NCBI GenBank assembly: GCA_934748015.1
Contig: CAKVHF010000001.1
Span: 62,001-126,000, forward strand
Reading direction: 5' to 3'
Source of the DNA: an uncultured Clostridia bacterium
GTDB lineage: Bacteria; Bacillota; Clostridia; Christensenellales; UBA1242
Length of the DNA: 64,000 bases
Below, in pieces: positions 42,101-57,100 of this stretch. A model generated the notes under the pieces. The model was given only the letters and a program-made list of their open reading frames with translations. It did not search any database and was not told where the DNA came from. Position 1 is the stretch's first letter. Every line of letters starts with the position of its first letter. Both the position numbers and the translations under genes were made by a program.

Positions 42101-45100
42101 TAATCGTATCTTCACAATTACTCCAGTAGAGAACAAGAACATCATATTCAATATCACACCTTACTACACAGTTGATACAACTAAGGTTATGGTTGATAGC
42201 AGATCTGCAGACTATACTATTAAGGTTAGTGCAAGAGCGACAAGTATTGTTATCAATGGCAACAAGACTAGTGCTGAGTTATCTGCTATCGGTACTCAGA
42301 ACCTAGAATTGGCTATTACAACAGCCAATGTGGTTGAGGAAAACGGCAAGTACAGATTGAAAAATCATTCTTTCAACATGTCTGTATACTCCAAAGTATC
42401 CAACGAATTAATTGGAACAGTTAATAATGTATGTGAACTGGTTGATGAAGTTAAGAATGCAACATTTACACTTGACGAAATTACAGAATTCGACAACATT
42501 GTATTTAGCAACAATTATTTCAAAGATACACTTATGAATGTTAAGTTGACAGGAATTAAAATTTCTGCAACAGGTAACAACGATTATGTTGTAACATATT
42601 ATCTATCACTTGTGTTTAACAAGACAGAGTATCAACGCAACTACAGCACTATCAATATGATCAATGCTGATTATCACATTGTATTTACTCCTAGTTCCAA
42701 TAGTACAATTGATACTGTATTCGATTGCAAAATCAAATTAAACAATCCAGTAGATATAGACTTCAATTTCTATACCAATGCGGAGACTAAAGACGGCGAG
42801 TTTAACCCACAAGAGGTTGAGAGTAAATATATTGCACCGGGCAGAAATGGACTTATTAAGTTGCAAATATTTGAAGATTTCAACTCTGCCGATCGTATTG
42901 ATATGTATTTTGATACCAACTATCTACAATACATCAGTTACAATCAGATGACTGCATTGACTAGTGTAATTGCTACTAACAATATGGCATATATCACTGG
43001 CTATAAAGATATCGAACCATATCTTATCTATGAAAATGGTCGTGCAATAGGTATAAGACTAGACAATATTACTTCTACCTACGGCAATACCGAGTTCTTT
43101 AACAATATATTCTATATTAAGTTGAAGATGCAGAACGAAACTCCTGCAAGCCTAATTGCTAGTGACAAATATCTAGATATTACTATCAAGGCATACGATT
43201 ATAATGGTCAGCAAGTTATGACAGATAGATCGGAGAGATTGATTATTGAGACTCTTCCTGTTGCAGATATCTCCATTGACGGCACAGACTTGACAGTTCT
43301 TGAAGTAGGCGACTACAAAGAGATCGTTTGGGATGCTTACAATTACAACACTTTGCCAGAGGATGAAGTTGACGGCAAATATGGTGTTAAGGTTAATGTA
43401 AAATATGCTTATGATGAATTAAAAGATTATATGTTCGTAGTAGATGAGGCAGGACTAGAGGCTTATATCAACCTTAAGAGGGACGATATCAGCGACACTG
43501 ATCGTGCTAAATATCAAGATATCTTGACTAAATATATCTCTGCTGAAGAGTACACATTCTATATATCTAACACTAACGTTAAGGACAAGTACTATCTAGT
43601 GTCTAGGGCAGATATAATGGATAGTGATATCGATGATCCATACAGATATATGTATGATCGTATGGATGCCAACGGTAACAGCATGACTATTGAGAAATAT
43701 TGTTATGCATCTATTATTATCACTCTTAGTGTTGAGAAGACCATCAATAATACTATCGAGGTTGCAACTGACGAGGTTGGTGTACAATTAGTACCAGTAG
43801 AACTTAAAGATTTGAGCCTTACTGGACACACAGAGGTGGGTAACGAGCATACATTCCAGGTTCTTAACGGAACATACACAGGTCTTGGCTTTGATATTAA
43901 CAAAGAGAGCATAAGATCTATCGAGGGTGAGTATTCTTACGAGGCTTACAATAATAAGAATGCCGGCAATGGTGCAGAACTAAAAAATTATGATTACTTC
44001 TATTACAATGGCAAGTACTACAATATTGCTGATTATGCTGACAAAGTATATAGCATCTACAAGGTAAATTCTGATGATCTAATTTGGACTAGAGAATCTG
44101 CTGATGGCAAGACTATTCCAGACAACTATTATTATCTATATAGTTCGGTTGATAAGGGTGAGATATATCAGGCAGTATATGTTAAGATTAACTTTGCAGA
44201 CGATGCCACAACCAACAGATATGACCGTATAGATAGTGGCTATTATGGTATTAATGGAATGACTATCAACAATAGTCAAGCAAGATTTAGTTATATTGAT
44301 GACAACCAAAATGCTGTTATCGCTGGTTATGGTGAAGACAATGTATATGTATACTACTTTGTGTACAATGATGCCAAAAGAGGACAAAGTATTGCTCTAG
44401 TTAAGAGGTTGGAGGGCAATCAAGGCTTCAGTTATTATAACGAACAAGATGTTCCAGTAACAACTGGCAATACTCCTGAGGTTATCACTGCAGGTTGGTA
44501 CAACGTTGGCAGTTCGGAATTCTTGAAATTATTCCCTACTATCACTCAATCCAGTGTCAGATCATCTACACTTAATAGATTTGTAGATGTATTAACCGAA
44601 TATGGATATAACTATGAATTATCCACTGATAACAGTAAGATTGAATATGTAGATCGTACTGATCTAAATAATGTAATCTATCATACAATCATTGATGTTA
44701 GTGACCCTACTGCAGTTACTTCTTATCTATATGGATATACCAATGTTAAGTTCATCAAGAACCAGTTTGGTAAATATATCAACTACAATAGTAGATATAT
44801 CAATGTAGATGAATCTAGAGGCAAGATATATTGCAAGGATGAAGTGCAAGGTGATATCAACACACCTGCAACATATGGCACAATTGCTAACTATTATGCT
44901 GATATGGGTAACAATAACTATGCACTTATCGCTAGTACATACACAACAACTAGTGTTGCAACTACAACAGATTATTATCGTTACAGAATTGCAGACTTCA
45001 CAACACTAGAGAAGGAGAGATTTACTCTTAGCGGTATATCTGTATTTACAGTAGACAAAGATGGTAATAAAGATTATGTAGTTGACTCTAGGGCTAACTT

Positions 45101-48100
45101 CTATTATCTTGACTCAGCCAATTCAACTACTAGATATATCCCTATCAATGTAGGTGATACAACTGCTAGTTACTTAAATAAGTTCCAATTGTGTCGTACT
45201 GAGAAGACAATTGTAAGGAATGGCGTAACATATTATCTAGAGTATTACGCTATTAAGGCAATCAGTGTTAGTGACGATACTGTGATTATGGCACAGGTTG
45301 ATTACTTCTATGATAAGGACGGTATAATCAGAGCATTTGTTGATAGACTAGGTAATTCATCAGGTGGTGATGGTATCCATGATGCTAGAGAGGGATACGA
45401 GTTAGACGCTGAGGGCAACAAGGTTCAATACCGCAAAGAAGGTAATCTAATATACGAGTATATCTATGATGAAGCAACCAATACTTACACCAAGGCAACA
45501 TATTCTGGTTGTTGTGGATATAAGTTGTATCGTTACGATTATCAATTTAGATTGATTATCAATGTTAACTCTAGTTATGACAATCCTATCCCTATCTATG
45601 ACCAAGAAGACTTCGAAGCAATGCTTAATGGTCAATCATCGGTAGATGACAATGGTCAGGTGGTTGTAGGACAACATTACATTATGATGAATAACATCAA
45701 GTTGACTAATTATTCGCTAGTAGACAACAACGCTATTGGCAATATCGGCTCTCTTGATGGTAATGGTTATACTCTAACAATCCAGAGTTTTGATACCACT
45801 GGTGTTAGAGATAGCAAGTTAACTAACTTTGGTATATTTGGTACAATTAGCGAAAATACAATTATTAAGAACTTAAATATTAACATTGCACCTTTGCTAG
45901 TTACTAGTGACAATGTTAATACATCACAAGACTTGATCAAGAACTATACAACCAAGGAAGCAATCAATGCTTACGTTGGTAGTAGTGATTATAGAGATCT
46001 TAGCAGATACTATGGTGTAGACCTAAATGCTCAGACTAGCCGTTACTTTGGTAGTGCCAGCGTAGATTTAAGCTTTATGTCAGGTATCAATTTTGGTATC
46101 CTTGCTGGTGAGAACAAAGGTAGCGTAACCAATGTTAAGATAGTTGCACTAGATGACAATATTCTTGATAACGAAAATTCTGAGTATGACAATGACACCA
46201 AGAAGGTGACTATCAGCAATACTTCTTATCAAGGTGATGCTTATACAGTGCTTAATGACGAGAGTATTAAGGCAGGTTATGTAACAACCAATGATTGTAT
46301 GTATCTATATGTTGCTTCTAGCCAAGTAATAGATGGTACATACACATCTAACAATATTGCTCCATTTGTAGCAGTCAATAGTGGAATTATAACCAACAGC
46401 AGTTCCGGTATACTTGACAAAGAAATGGACATAGTCGATGACCTTAATAACATCGTAGTTAGTGAACCTTCTAACGAAAACACATCTACCAGAATGCAGT
46501 ATTATTTCAATGAAAATAATGCAGTAGATGGCAGAGGAACAAGTGCTTATGTTAATATCAAACCATATTATGTAGCAGGTAGCGGAAATATCTCCGGATT
46601 TGTTGCTAACAATGCAAACGATGCAGTTATCAGTTCTTCATTTGTTAAGGGCGTGGGCATATACAATACAACTCAGATATCACAGAGTTCTAGCGAAAGC
46701 AATGCTAGTATCTATACTGCAGGTTTTGTAGTAAATAACGCTGGTGTTATCCTTAATGCACATGCCAGTGCTTATAGTTATGATAGTGCTGACAATATGG
46801 GCGAATTTATTGCTAACAAAGACAAGTATGATGTAAGGTCTTCAGGCAATATTAGCGGATTTGTGTACAATAACGAATCTACTGGTATAATCACCAATGC
46901 ATACTCTGCATTAGCACTCGCAACTAAGGCTAACAATACTGCAGGCTTTGTATACATCAATTCTGGCGCTATCAAGCATGCATATTCTTCAACATACAGT
47001 ACAGTTATAGACAGTACAGGTGGCAGTTCTTCTAGAGCATACGGATCATTCTTCCGTAGGCAGGACTCCAATTATACTGGCACATTTGAAGATTGTTATT
47101 ATCTAGTTGATACACGCAAGACACAATCTATAGTCGATGATCCAGCATCTGCTATTGAACATAGTGCAAGCAATCTGTCATTCTTGACTCCAGATTCATT
47201 TATCAATTTTGCTTTTGCTAGCAAAATCGGCATAGATGATGACAGTAGTGTATGGTACATGACTGCTAATGGTCCAAAACTATTGTCTATTATTAGTAGT
47301 ACATTCTCACACAGACAACTTGTTGGCGTAACTGGATTGGAAAATTCTAGTTCACCAGAACTAAGTTATCAAGTAGTTGAATATGTTACACTTAATGTTA
47401 ATTACACAACTAAGGATGCTGGTGGCAATGACACAATCACTAGCGGATTTAAGAGATTGTTCATCAATAGCGATTCTACTCTTAAGGTAGAGGGCGATCT
47501 AGAAGATAGACTATATAAGTTGGACGGAGACAAATATGTATACTACAATGGTGACACTAAGGTTACTGACAATGGAACAGATATTACTATTGATGTAGAA
47601 GTATTTAATAGATTGGATAAGTTTAGTACTCTAGTTGCTACTTTGGATAAAGATGGCAACGAGGTATGGTCAACACTAGATCTACTAGATATTGCAGTAG
47701 AGGATTACAACAATTACATCTTCAGTTATATGTATGATGCTGATTGTGTGTATGGAACTAAGAACAATCCATTGTTGGTAGATAGTGCAGAGAGATTTGT
47801 TAACTATATTATCAACAATTCTCACGAAGAGAATAGACTGGACGAGAATGGTAACGAGGTTAAGGATGCCAATGGCGACAATGTAATCGATCGTATATTT
47901 GGTGCTGGTTATAAGGATGACAATAACAACAACTTAGTTGTTAATAATGTCGTAAAATACTTAAGACAAATCAACCATCTTGACTTTGGCAAGCATGGCA
48001 AAGATGATGTTAATATTTTGCAAGATAAGAACAACAACTATAATAAATATTTGAAAGAAATAATCTTCAATGGTGTATATCAAGGTAACAGCCTAGATAT

Positions 48101-51100
48101 CAACAATCTTAACCTTACAGATATGATCAATGATCAATCTAGTGTGTCTAAGAACTTCTATGGATTATTCTCTCAGATGGGTATATACACTGTATCAACA
48201 ACGGATCCTAATAATGTAAATAATGTAATAGTATATAGTAATACAGCAGTATTTAAGGATGTTAATATTGAGGTTGTAGAATTCTCTTCTACCGCAATGT
48301 CGACAGGCGTAATTGCTGGTATTGTATACAATAGTGCAATTATCAATGTCAATATCGCTAGTGTTATGAGTGATTATTCTATTATCAAAGGTAGAAACTA
48401 TGTAGGTGCTATCTCTGGTATAGTAATTGATAGCAAGATACTAGACACTACAGTATCAAGAATGGCAGTAGTTACAACTACAGACAGTTCAATTGTTCCT
48501 AGTATTACTAACAATATGTATGACGACTATTTGAGTTGGCGTGCAATAGATAGTTCTAACAAGGATCAGACAATTATTACTTCGTTTAAATCATTTGATC
48601 TAGATTATACTGACAAGAGTGTCGCAGAGATCTATAGTCAATTCAATGCTAAGATCAATGTAGAGATGTCATCTAGTTTCAACTCTATGTCCTATGCAGG
48701 ATTGGTTGCCGGTGTAGTTATCAACACTAAGCCACTGGATGGCTTTGAACAGACTGCTGATGCTCTTAGAAGTGCACAAGACCAGATCAATGATGTTAAG
48801 GTTATGGATAACTTTAGCGTAATATCTATCAATGCAGGTGGATTATTTGGTTATGTATCAGAGAATACACATATCAAGAATGCAAAATTGATAGTCGAGA
48901 ACAATACTGAGACTGAGGCAGATCGTATCAATCAGAAGATTGTAGGAACTAACTTTGTAGGTGGTATTGTTGCGGAGAACTACGGTATCATAGAGCGTGG
49001 ACAGGTTGTGTATGTAGATGATACGCAAGCCGAAAAAGATGTCGAGGTTGCTAGCCACAACTATACAGGTGCAGATACTGAGACAAACAATATTGATACT
49101 ATCTTCTCACTTGCACAAGGATCTACAGGCAGTGTAGGTACTGGCAATGTAGTAAGTGTAGGTGGTATCGCAGGATTTAACAAATATGGTTCTATCATAG
49201 ATAGTTATAACAGAGTTAATGTCACTAACAAGAATGCACTTGTTGCTGGTGGTATTGTGGGTTATGCATCTGATAAGTCATATATTGGTTATACATTTAC
49301 AACTGCTAATGTTATTTCTAGCAAAGTAATTGGTGGTCTTGTAGGTTTCTACAATATCGAGAATGCACTAGATGATACAAGCGTAATTGTAGTTGACAAG
49401 TGCTTTGCAATCAACCTATGGGATAATCAGATAGATAAGATTTTGCAAGACAATAGCAATATGACCAAAGATTATGTTCTTCGTATGCCAGAACTGGGCA
49501 ACCAGCCAATTGCCGAGGCAACTAAGGTTCAGGCTCTTCCTATCCAAGAGGGTGGAACAGAATATAATTATGTTGAGAAGATTGACGAGTCTAGCATTAA
49601 TAATTCTAAGAATATATATATAGGTTCTATGATTGGTTATGCAGGTGTAAGCCGTAAGACTGCTTCTGCAACTATCATATCTGGTGGCAAAACTTATGTA
49701 ACTAACTATTATGTAAAAGATGCCAATGGCAACGATGTAATTATGCTTGACAATAGCAAAAATTATCTTGCTGGTATATTTGATAAAGAAGCAAATACAG
49801 AGAAGGTAAAAGGCTTTAGCACAACTTATGCTAAACTGGTTAGAAAGAGTGGCGAATCTGTTGATCAGACTGTTATGGAGTATGATGACAGACACAATGT
49901 TGCAACTGCTCAACTATACAATGGTGTTGCAGACGAGAGCTTTGGACTAGATAAATTATTAATCGAAGAACAAGATACAGAGAAGGCAACATATTATTGG
50001 GATAAGACTACAGGCGAAGTTCTTCTTAAGGCAGTAGCAGAAGGTAAAGGTCTTAACTTAACTGGTAAGTTGTATGTTGTCAATACTGCTGACTATAGTG
50101 CGGGCAAAGTATATGCAGATTATTCTTATGCTAGTGCATTAGGCAAGCAGACTAGACAATTATTTTTACAGAATATTCTAGGGGTATACAACAATCTTAA
50201 GGAAGCAGATACAGACGATTACACTCAACAAGAGATTGATACGTTTACATCTGTTAACTTATTTGAGAAAGATTATGTAGAATATAGTTACACTGCTGAT
50301 GGCGAAAGAGATATGTCTGTTACACCTCTGACAATTGATGCTAAGTTTGTAGAAGCAACTGGCACACAAGAGCCAGTATGGAAGATGCAAGATAACAATG
50401 TATTGCCAGAGTATATAGTAGGCAAGTACTCTAATTATGTAACTATTCATAATACCGAAGAATTGATTCAAGCACTATCCAGCAACAATACAACCAAGAT
50501 TTACTCTTTGATGTACAACAATGCTGGGTCTAACGAGGCAATTAAATATAACATTTATATCAATCAGAAAGATGTAATATATAACTATGCAATGTTTAAC
50601 ACGATCTTCCGTGGAACTTTGCAAGGTAAGTATTATGATGTAGCTAATAATAATGCTGTGTTAGATTCTGATGTTGACCATACACCAGTTATCAATATCT
50701 ATACAGGCAATTCTCGTGGTGCATATGCACTAATCAATCAATTTGATTCTGCCGTTATCAAGAATGTTAACTTCAATATCATTATTGATGCAAGCGATGC
50801 AGATAATTATACTAATATTTATGGCAACAGCAATGGATCGTTCGGATTCCTTGCAACGAGCCTAACAACAACTACTATCAACAATGTAAAAGTTACTTTT
50901 AGTAGCATGGAGAGTGGCAAAGAGATTTACTTGAAGTTGGTAGACAGAGTAGAGGAATCAGGACTAAAGGTTGTTAACAACTTTGGTATGGTATTTGGTT
51001 CTTCTATCAATACAACAATTGATGGCTTGACTATCAATTATAACAATAATGTATATATTACTACTGGATTGACCAACAGTCTGTCATTAGGTATCGGTTA

Positions 51101-54100
51101 TGCTAGCGGTAATATTATCAATGGATTTAGTATTGAGGGTAGTGAGGGCAATAAGACATTATTTGTTAGACTTAACAATAACCGAATCAACAACGGCAAC
51201 TCGCTTAACATAGGTGGCGTTATTGCCAAGAACAATTACAATGTTAATAATAATGTAATAAGCAATGTTAATATAGACTTAAGTTATAACGAAGTAGAGA
51301 GAGAAGCTCTTAAGACATTTGGCTTCAACTTCAATATCTACTTGGGTGGACTATACGGCTATTCTATGGCTGGTTCTACTAATGACGCTAAGTATATTGC
51401 TAATAATGTTAATATTTCGTTAACAAGATCTAGCTTTACACTAGATGGTGGTTATCAGGCAATCTACGTTGGTGGTATCGCTGGTTACGCAATCAACAAT
51501 AGCATAACTAATGCTCTTGCTAGTGCTAGTGAGGTAAGTGAAGGTGTTGCTACTTACACTAAGTTGATTGCAGAAATTGATTATGTTAATACATATATCG
51601 GTGGACTTGTAGGTTACAATGGAAGAAACAGTTCTGTTTCTGGCAATGATAACCAGACATGGGTAGACATGTATTTGACACTTACAGGCTCTAATAGTGC
51701 ATTTGTAGGTGGAATAGTAGGTTATAACGCAACAGGTGCTAGCAAAACTAACACTAATTGCGTAAGTTATGGCACAATACTTATCAATGATGGCATAGAT
51801 CTTAAGACGTTGTCTATCTATGTGGGTGGTATCGCAGGATATTCTGCTTCTGGCGAGTATCAATTAGTAACCAATTATGGCGATATTATGACTTGGAACT
51901 ATGGAAGATTTGTTAATAATAATAAGCCTGATGTAGATCCAAGAATGAATAATGATAAATTGACTGCTAAGTTATTAAAGGATGATATAACCAAAAACAC
52001 TAAGAATGCAAAGTACTTTGTAGGTGGATTGATTGGTTATGCAAGCAATGCAACAATCAAGCAATTTGCCAACATGGGTGATATCTATTATGTACTAGGC
52101 TCCAACAACTTCTATGGCGGAATAATTGGTTATAGTAGACTTACTCCTATTGCATTAAATAGTGGTATATCTTATGCTAGATTCTATACTTATGATAATG
52201 CTCAGAATAGCAGATATAATGCTAATCTATATACAATAGCAGAGGGTTGCAACAGCAACGGAACCAAAGATGTATATTACATCCAAGAGTTCTATGCTAA
52301 ATATTCTGATCTATATCAGAGTTACAAGAATGAAGTGAAAGTAGTAGATCCTACTACTGGAAATAACGAAATCAAGATCCAAAACACCGAGTACAACGGC
52401 ACTCAGGTATATGGATACAATACAATTGCATATTTCAATGCATTGAGAGACGGAATTGGTTCAAACAACTTGCAATTGAAATACAACACTGCAGTCGAGA
52501 AAGAATCTTATTATCCAGAACTATATGCTAAGATGAATGCACAGACAGGTGTTACAGATAGCATTACAGATTATTATGTAGTTGGAACTACTACTACTGA
52601 TACTCTAGGAGGAAAACCAGTTGTATTTGTAGGTGCAAATGATAATACTACCGATATTACATTTGATGCTCCTATAGATATTGATTCAAATAGTATTTAT
52701 TCTTCTCTTCGTGTAATAGTTAATAGCACAGAGCCTGCAGAAAATATTTATTCACCATTTGTAAATACAAATAATGGTAGAATAATTAACTGTATTACTT
52801 ACGGTGAAGTTACTAGAGATTTTGATGAAAATGACCAAATTAGCTCATTTGCTATAGTAAATAAGGGTGATATTGTAAGATCTGGCGCAGTTGTAACTTA
52901 TACTGGTAAGTTCACAATTGCTGGCACATATACCGAAGATAAGGGTGCAATAACAAGCATTGATAGTGATTTTGTATTCTCTGGATTTGTAGGTGATAAC
53001 AATGGTCGTATATCTGATTGTTATTCAACTGCAAATATTGATCATATCAATAAGGTAGAACAAAAACGTGACGACCAAATCAACTTAACTGGAGATAGCA
53101 AAACGTCAGATCATCTTAACATTGCAGGTCTTGTTTACAAACAAAGTACTAAGACTGACAATGTATATGTAAGCAATTCTTTCCATTCTGGCAAAGTAAT
53201 TGATTATACAACACCAGCAATTAGATATGGTGTAGATCAAGATGGAAATATAGGTATATTAACCAAAGATTATAGTGGTCAAGGTAATAATATCTATGAC
53301 AATAGCAATGTAGAAGATCTAGAAGATGGCGTTGTAAAATATTTCAACGACACAGACGATGCGGGTTATAATATTTGGAAAAAGGCTGATAGCCAAAATA
53401 TCAACTATAACCAATACTATATCAACAACATTTGTGTAGAAGGCAAAGATAAATATGCTATGACTGGTATTCAGGCAATATTTACATACTCTGGCAAAAC
53501 TCAGAATAATGCAGAATATAATAGTTTGTCTGTAGCAGAAAGTGGTGCAGTTGACAAAACTGGAGTATTTAGTAGCGGAAAATATTATCAAATAGATGCT
53601 TTGGAGACTATTCAAAAAACTGGTGACAAAACACGTTCTTATAAATTATTCCAAAACGACTCCAATGCAATTATTATTGAGACTCCTAGAGACTTTGCAA
53701 GATTGATTAAGAAATATAACAATTCTACACTTACGGCTAATGTTTACCTTTTGGCAGATGAGTTGGATATGTCAGGATTGCTAGGTGTTAATTATTCTGG
53801 TATTGAGAAATTAAAAGGCAATATATATGGTTTTGGTTCAACCAATACATTGCCTAACATGGGTGTGGTTATTAAGAATTTGACATTGTCTACACCTTTG
53901 GTAGTTAAAAACAATGGTGAGATCAAAGGTCTAGTTATAGATAATGCTAATATAATAGGCGGACATTCTGTACTTACCGATGAAAATAATGGAACAATAC
54001 AATATGTTTCTATTATCAACACAACACTTACTGTAGATGCCAACAACATTGGTTTGTTTGCAACTGAGAACGAAGGCACAATTGACAGTGTTTACTTGTT

Positions 54101-57100
54101 AAATGATACAATCAGTGTTCAACTATATAATTTGGGCACAAAGAAGACAGATGTGTATTATGGCATAGGTGGTGTTGCAGGTATTAATAATGGCACAATA
54201 CAGCATGCGAGAGTAGGTTACGATAGTGCAACAATTAATGGTGTCGGAATTAATTATGTTGCATCCTCTTCCAACAATATTTCGGTCGGTGGAATTGTAG
54301 GTATTAATAACAAAACAGGCGAATTAAATGCAGTTAGCTTAATGAGATCTACTATTGATGCACGTATTGTTAGCAATGTAGGCGGAATAGTTGGTGACAA
54401 CAAAGGTGAAATCGGTATCCAAAAAGGAACCGCTGGCAATTATAGCAAGGATAGAGCAGCTGCTGTGCTGGATAGTTCTATCAATGCTGGTCAGAATACG
54501 GGTGCTATTGTTGGCCATACTAACAAGTCACTTATCTCTGGTGTTAAAGACAATAAGCATTATGTCTTTGTATATAATACTACTATTGAGTGCGAAGATA
54601 TAGCAGGCAACTCTAAGGCCGGTATTGCAATCGGAGCCGTTGATGTAACGAGCGAATCGGTTAAAGTTGATCAAATATTTGTGGTTAATAGTTCGGTTAA
54701 AGCATCTGGCACAAATGTAGGTGGTTTAATCGGTTATGTCAATGCTGACAAAATCAGCCAGGGTAAAAATGTTTTAATAACCAATATTACTTTAAGATCT
54801 ATTAAGATTAGTGCTACAACTAACAATGTTGGTGGCGTAGTTGGTAGTATATTTGCAGGTCAAGATCCTATCAATAATAGCACAACAGCAGTTGTTCAAC
54901 TATCCAATATCAATATTAACGAAATTAATATTGAGAACACTAATGGACAGAATATTGGTGGAATTGTTGGTTATGCTAATGGCGTATTGGTTCAAGATGT
55001 TGAAATCAAAAATGATATAACATCAGCAAGAGGTAACTCTATCGTATCCAATTACAAGTCGGACAATGCTGATAGCGGATCAAACATTGGTGGCGTTATT
55101 GGTCTTGCGGTTAATAGCTCGATCAATGGTGCAATTATATCCAATCTTACTATCAATGCATTTACAGGTAATGTAGGTGGCTTGGTTGGTTATTATGGTC
55201 ACAATACAGCAACTAAGGGATTTTTCTCTACAAGTACATTGTTTGTAACAGGTGAGACCAATCAAATAAGTTTGAATGATATTACTATATCTATTACATC
55301 TTCTTCAGTTGATGATAATAAGAAGTATTCGGACAATGGCAGAGTCGGTGGATTGCTTGGTGCAGAGGCATCTCAATATAGCAACAAAGACGCTATTAAA
55401 TTATTTAGTGGTGACACCCAAGTTACTTTAAATAATATCAAATTAAGCGGTGGTTCATTTGTAGGCGGAATCGCAGGTGTTACATATCACGAGATTGCAA
55501 GGGGACAGGTTAAAACCACAAAGCCAGGTACTGGCTCAACTCCAGCAACTGGCTCAACTACTGAGACCCAAGCTGCTCTTGCAGTTGTAATAACTAATAT
55601 TTCAATTAGTTCTTCAGGCTCTTATGTAGGTGGTGCAGTTGGTTATACCAATAGATCTATCTATGGAGTTAGAATTATTGCTGATCCTACTGGTAGCAAT
55701 ACAATTGTTGCTGCTGGACACTATGTAGGAGGTATAGCAGGCTTAGTTGCTGAGAGCAGAGTTCTTAATGATAATGACCCTGCGTCAACAAAACAAGATG
55801 CATTATATAGCAAAACTGGTGTAGAAATTAAAGCAGTTGAGGTATCCAAAATCAGCGTTTCTAGCACATCATTTGCAGCTCAAGCTTATGTGGGCGGTAT
55901 CGTTGGATGGACTAGTGCCTATGTAGGTAGTGGATATATCAATGGTGCTAAAAAGGGAAATGTTACATCTCTAGGGGATGTTAAAGTAACAGAAACCCTA
56001 CTTAATACAGTAGTGGTATCCAATGCAACAGTCAGAGCTAATGGTGCGTATGTCGGCGGTGTAGTTGGTAGCACAATTGCCCCAATTAACCGAGTAATAG
56101 TTACATCTGAGGCTTCTGGCGAGTACAATAACATTACTAGTACTAACGGCAACCACGTAGGTGGTGTTGTTGGTAAAACAACTAACAATATATTTAATTC
56201 AGTTGTTCAAAATGTTCAAATTTCTGCTAAGTCAGTAGGTGAGGCAGGTGTTAATTTTGATAAATTCAATCCAGATACTTACCCAGAAGCTAACGTAGGT
56301 GGTGTTGCTGGATCGACTACTGCAAAACTATATAATGTAATGTTAACAACAGTAGCGGGTGCAGCTGTTCAGAGTAATAACATAATTACAGCATCAGACA
56401 ATTTCAATAAGAATATTGGTGGAATTGTAGGTAAGTTATACAATGGTGATGAAGGCAATAAAACAAATCTGGGCAGTAATTATGACAACTATCTTAACAA
56501 CTGCTCAGTATCCAATACAGAGATCAAAGCCAATAATAGCCAAACATCATATATTGGTGGTATCGTTGGTGGTTATGTAGTTAAGACACTGGAAAGTGTT
56601 CGATACAATCTGGAAGCTAAGCAAGTTGCAAGAAGAGAAAGCGCTATTAATTACTTTAGTGGAGAAAAAGATGGCGATATAGTTTACAAATTGCTTGATT
56701 CATCTACTAAAAAGTATAATAGTATTAATAGTCAATCGATATACAATGTTGAAGTAGAGGGTTATGACTATGTCGGTGGTATTATAGGTGCAGTTACAGG
56801 CAGTAACAACAGACAATATGTTTATGATACACAAACTTATGAAATTATCAACCCTGTTAACTTGTCTAATATTAATATAACCAATATTAATGTTAAAGGT
56901 GCCAACGAATTTGTAGGTGGTGTTATTGGTAAGTTATCTGTCAAAAAGCAAGTTGGCAGGGTAGACAATGATTATGTAGATCTTAGTGTTCAAGAAGAAC
57001 ATTTCATCATGACTTGTACCAAACAAAATCTACAAGTACTATTCAATAGTAATGCCCAAAATGAACTGATTTCGAGTGATATAAATAGTTTATATGACGG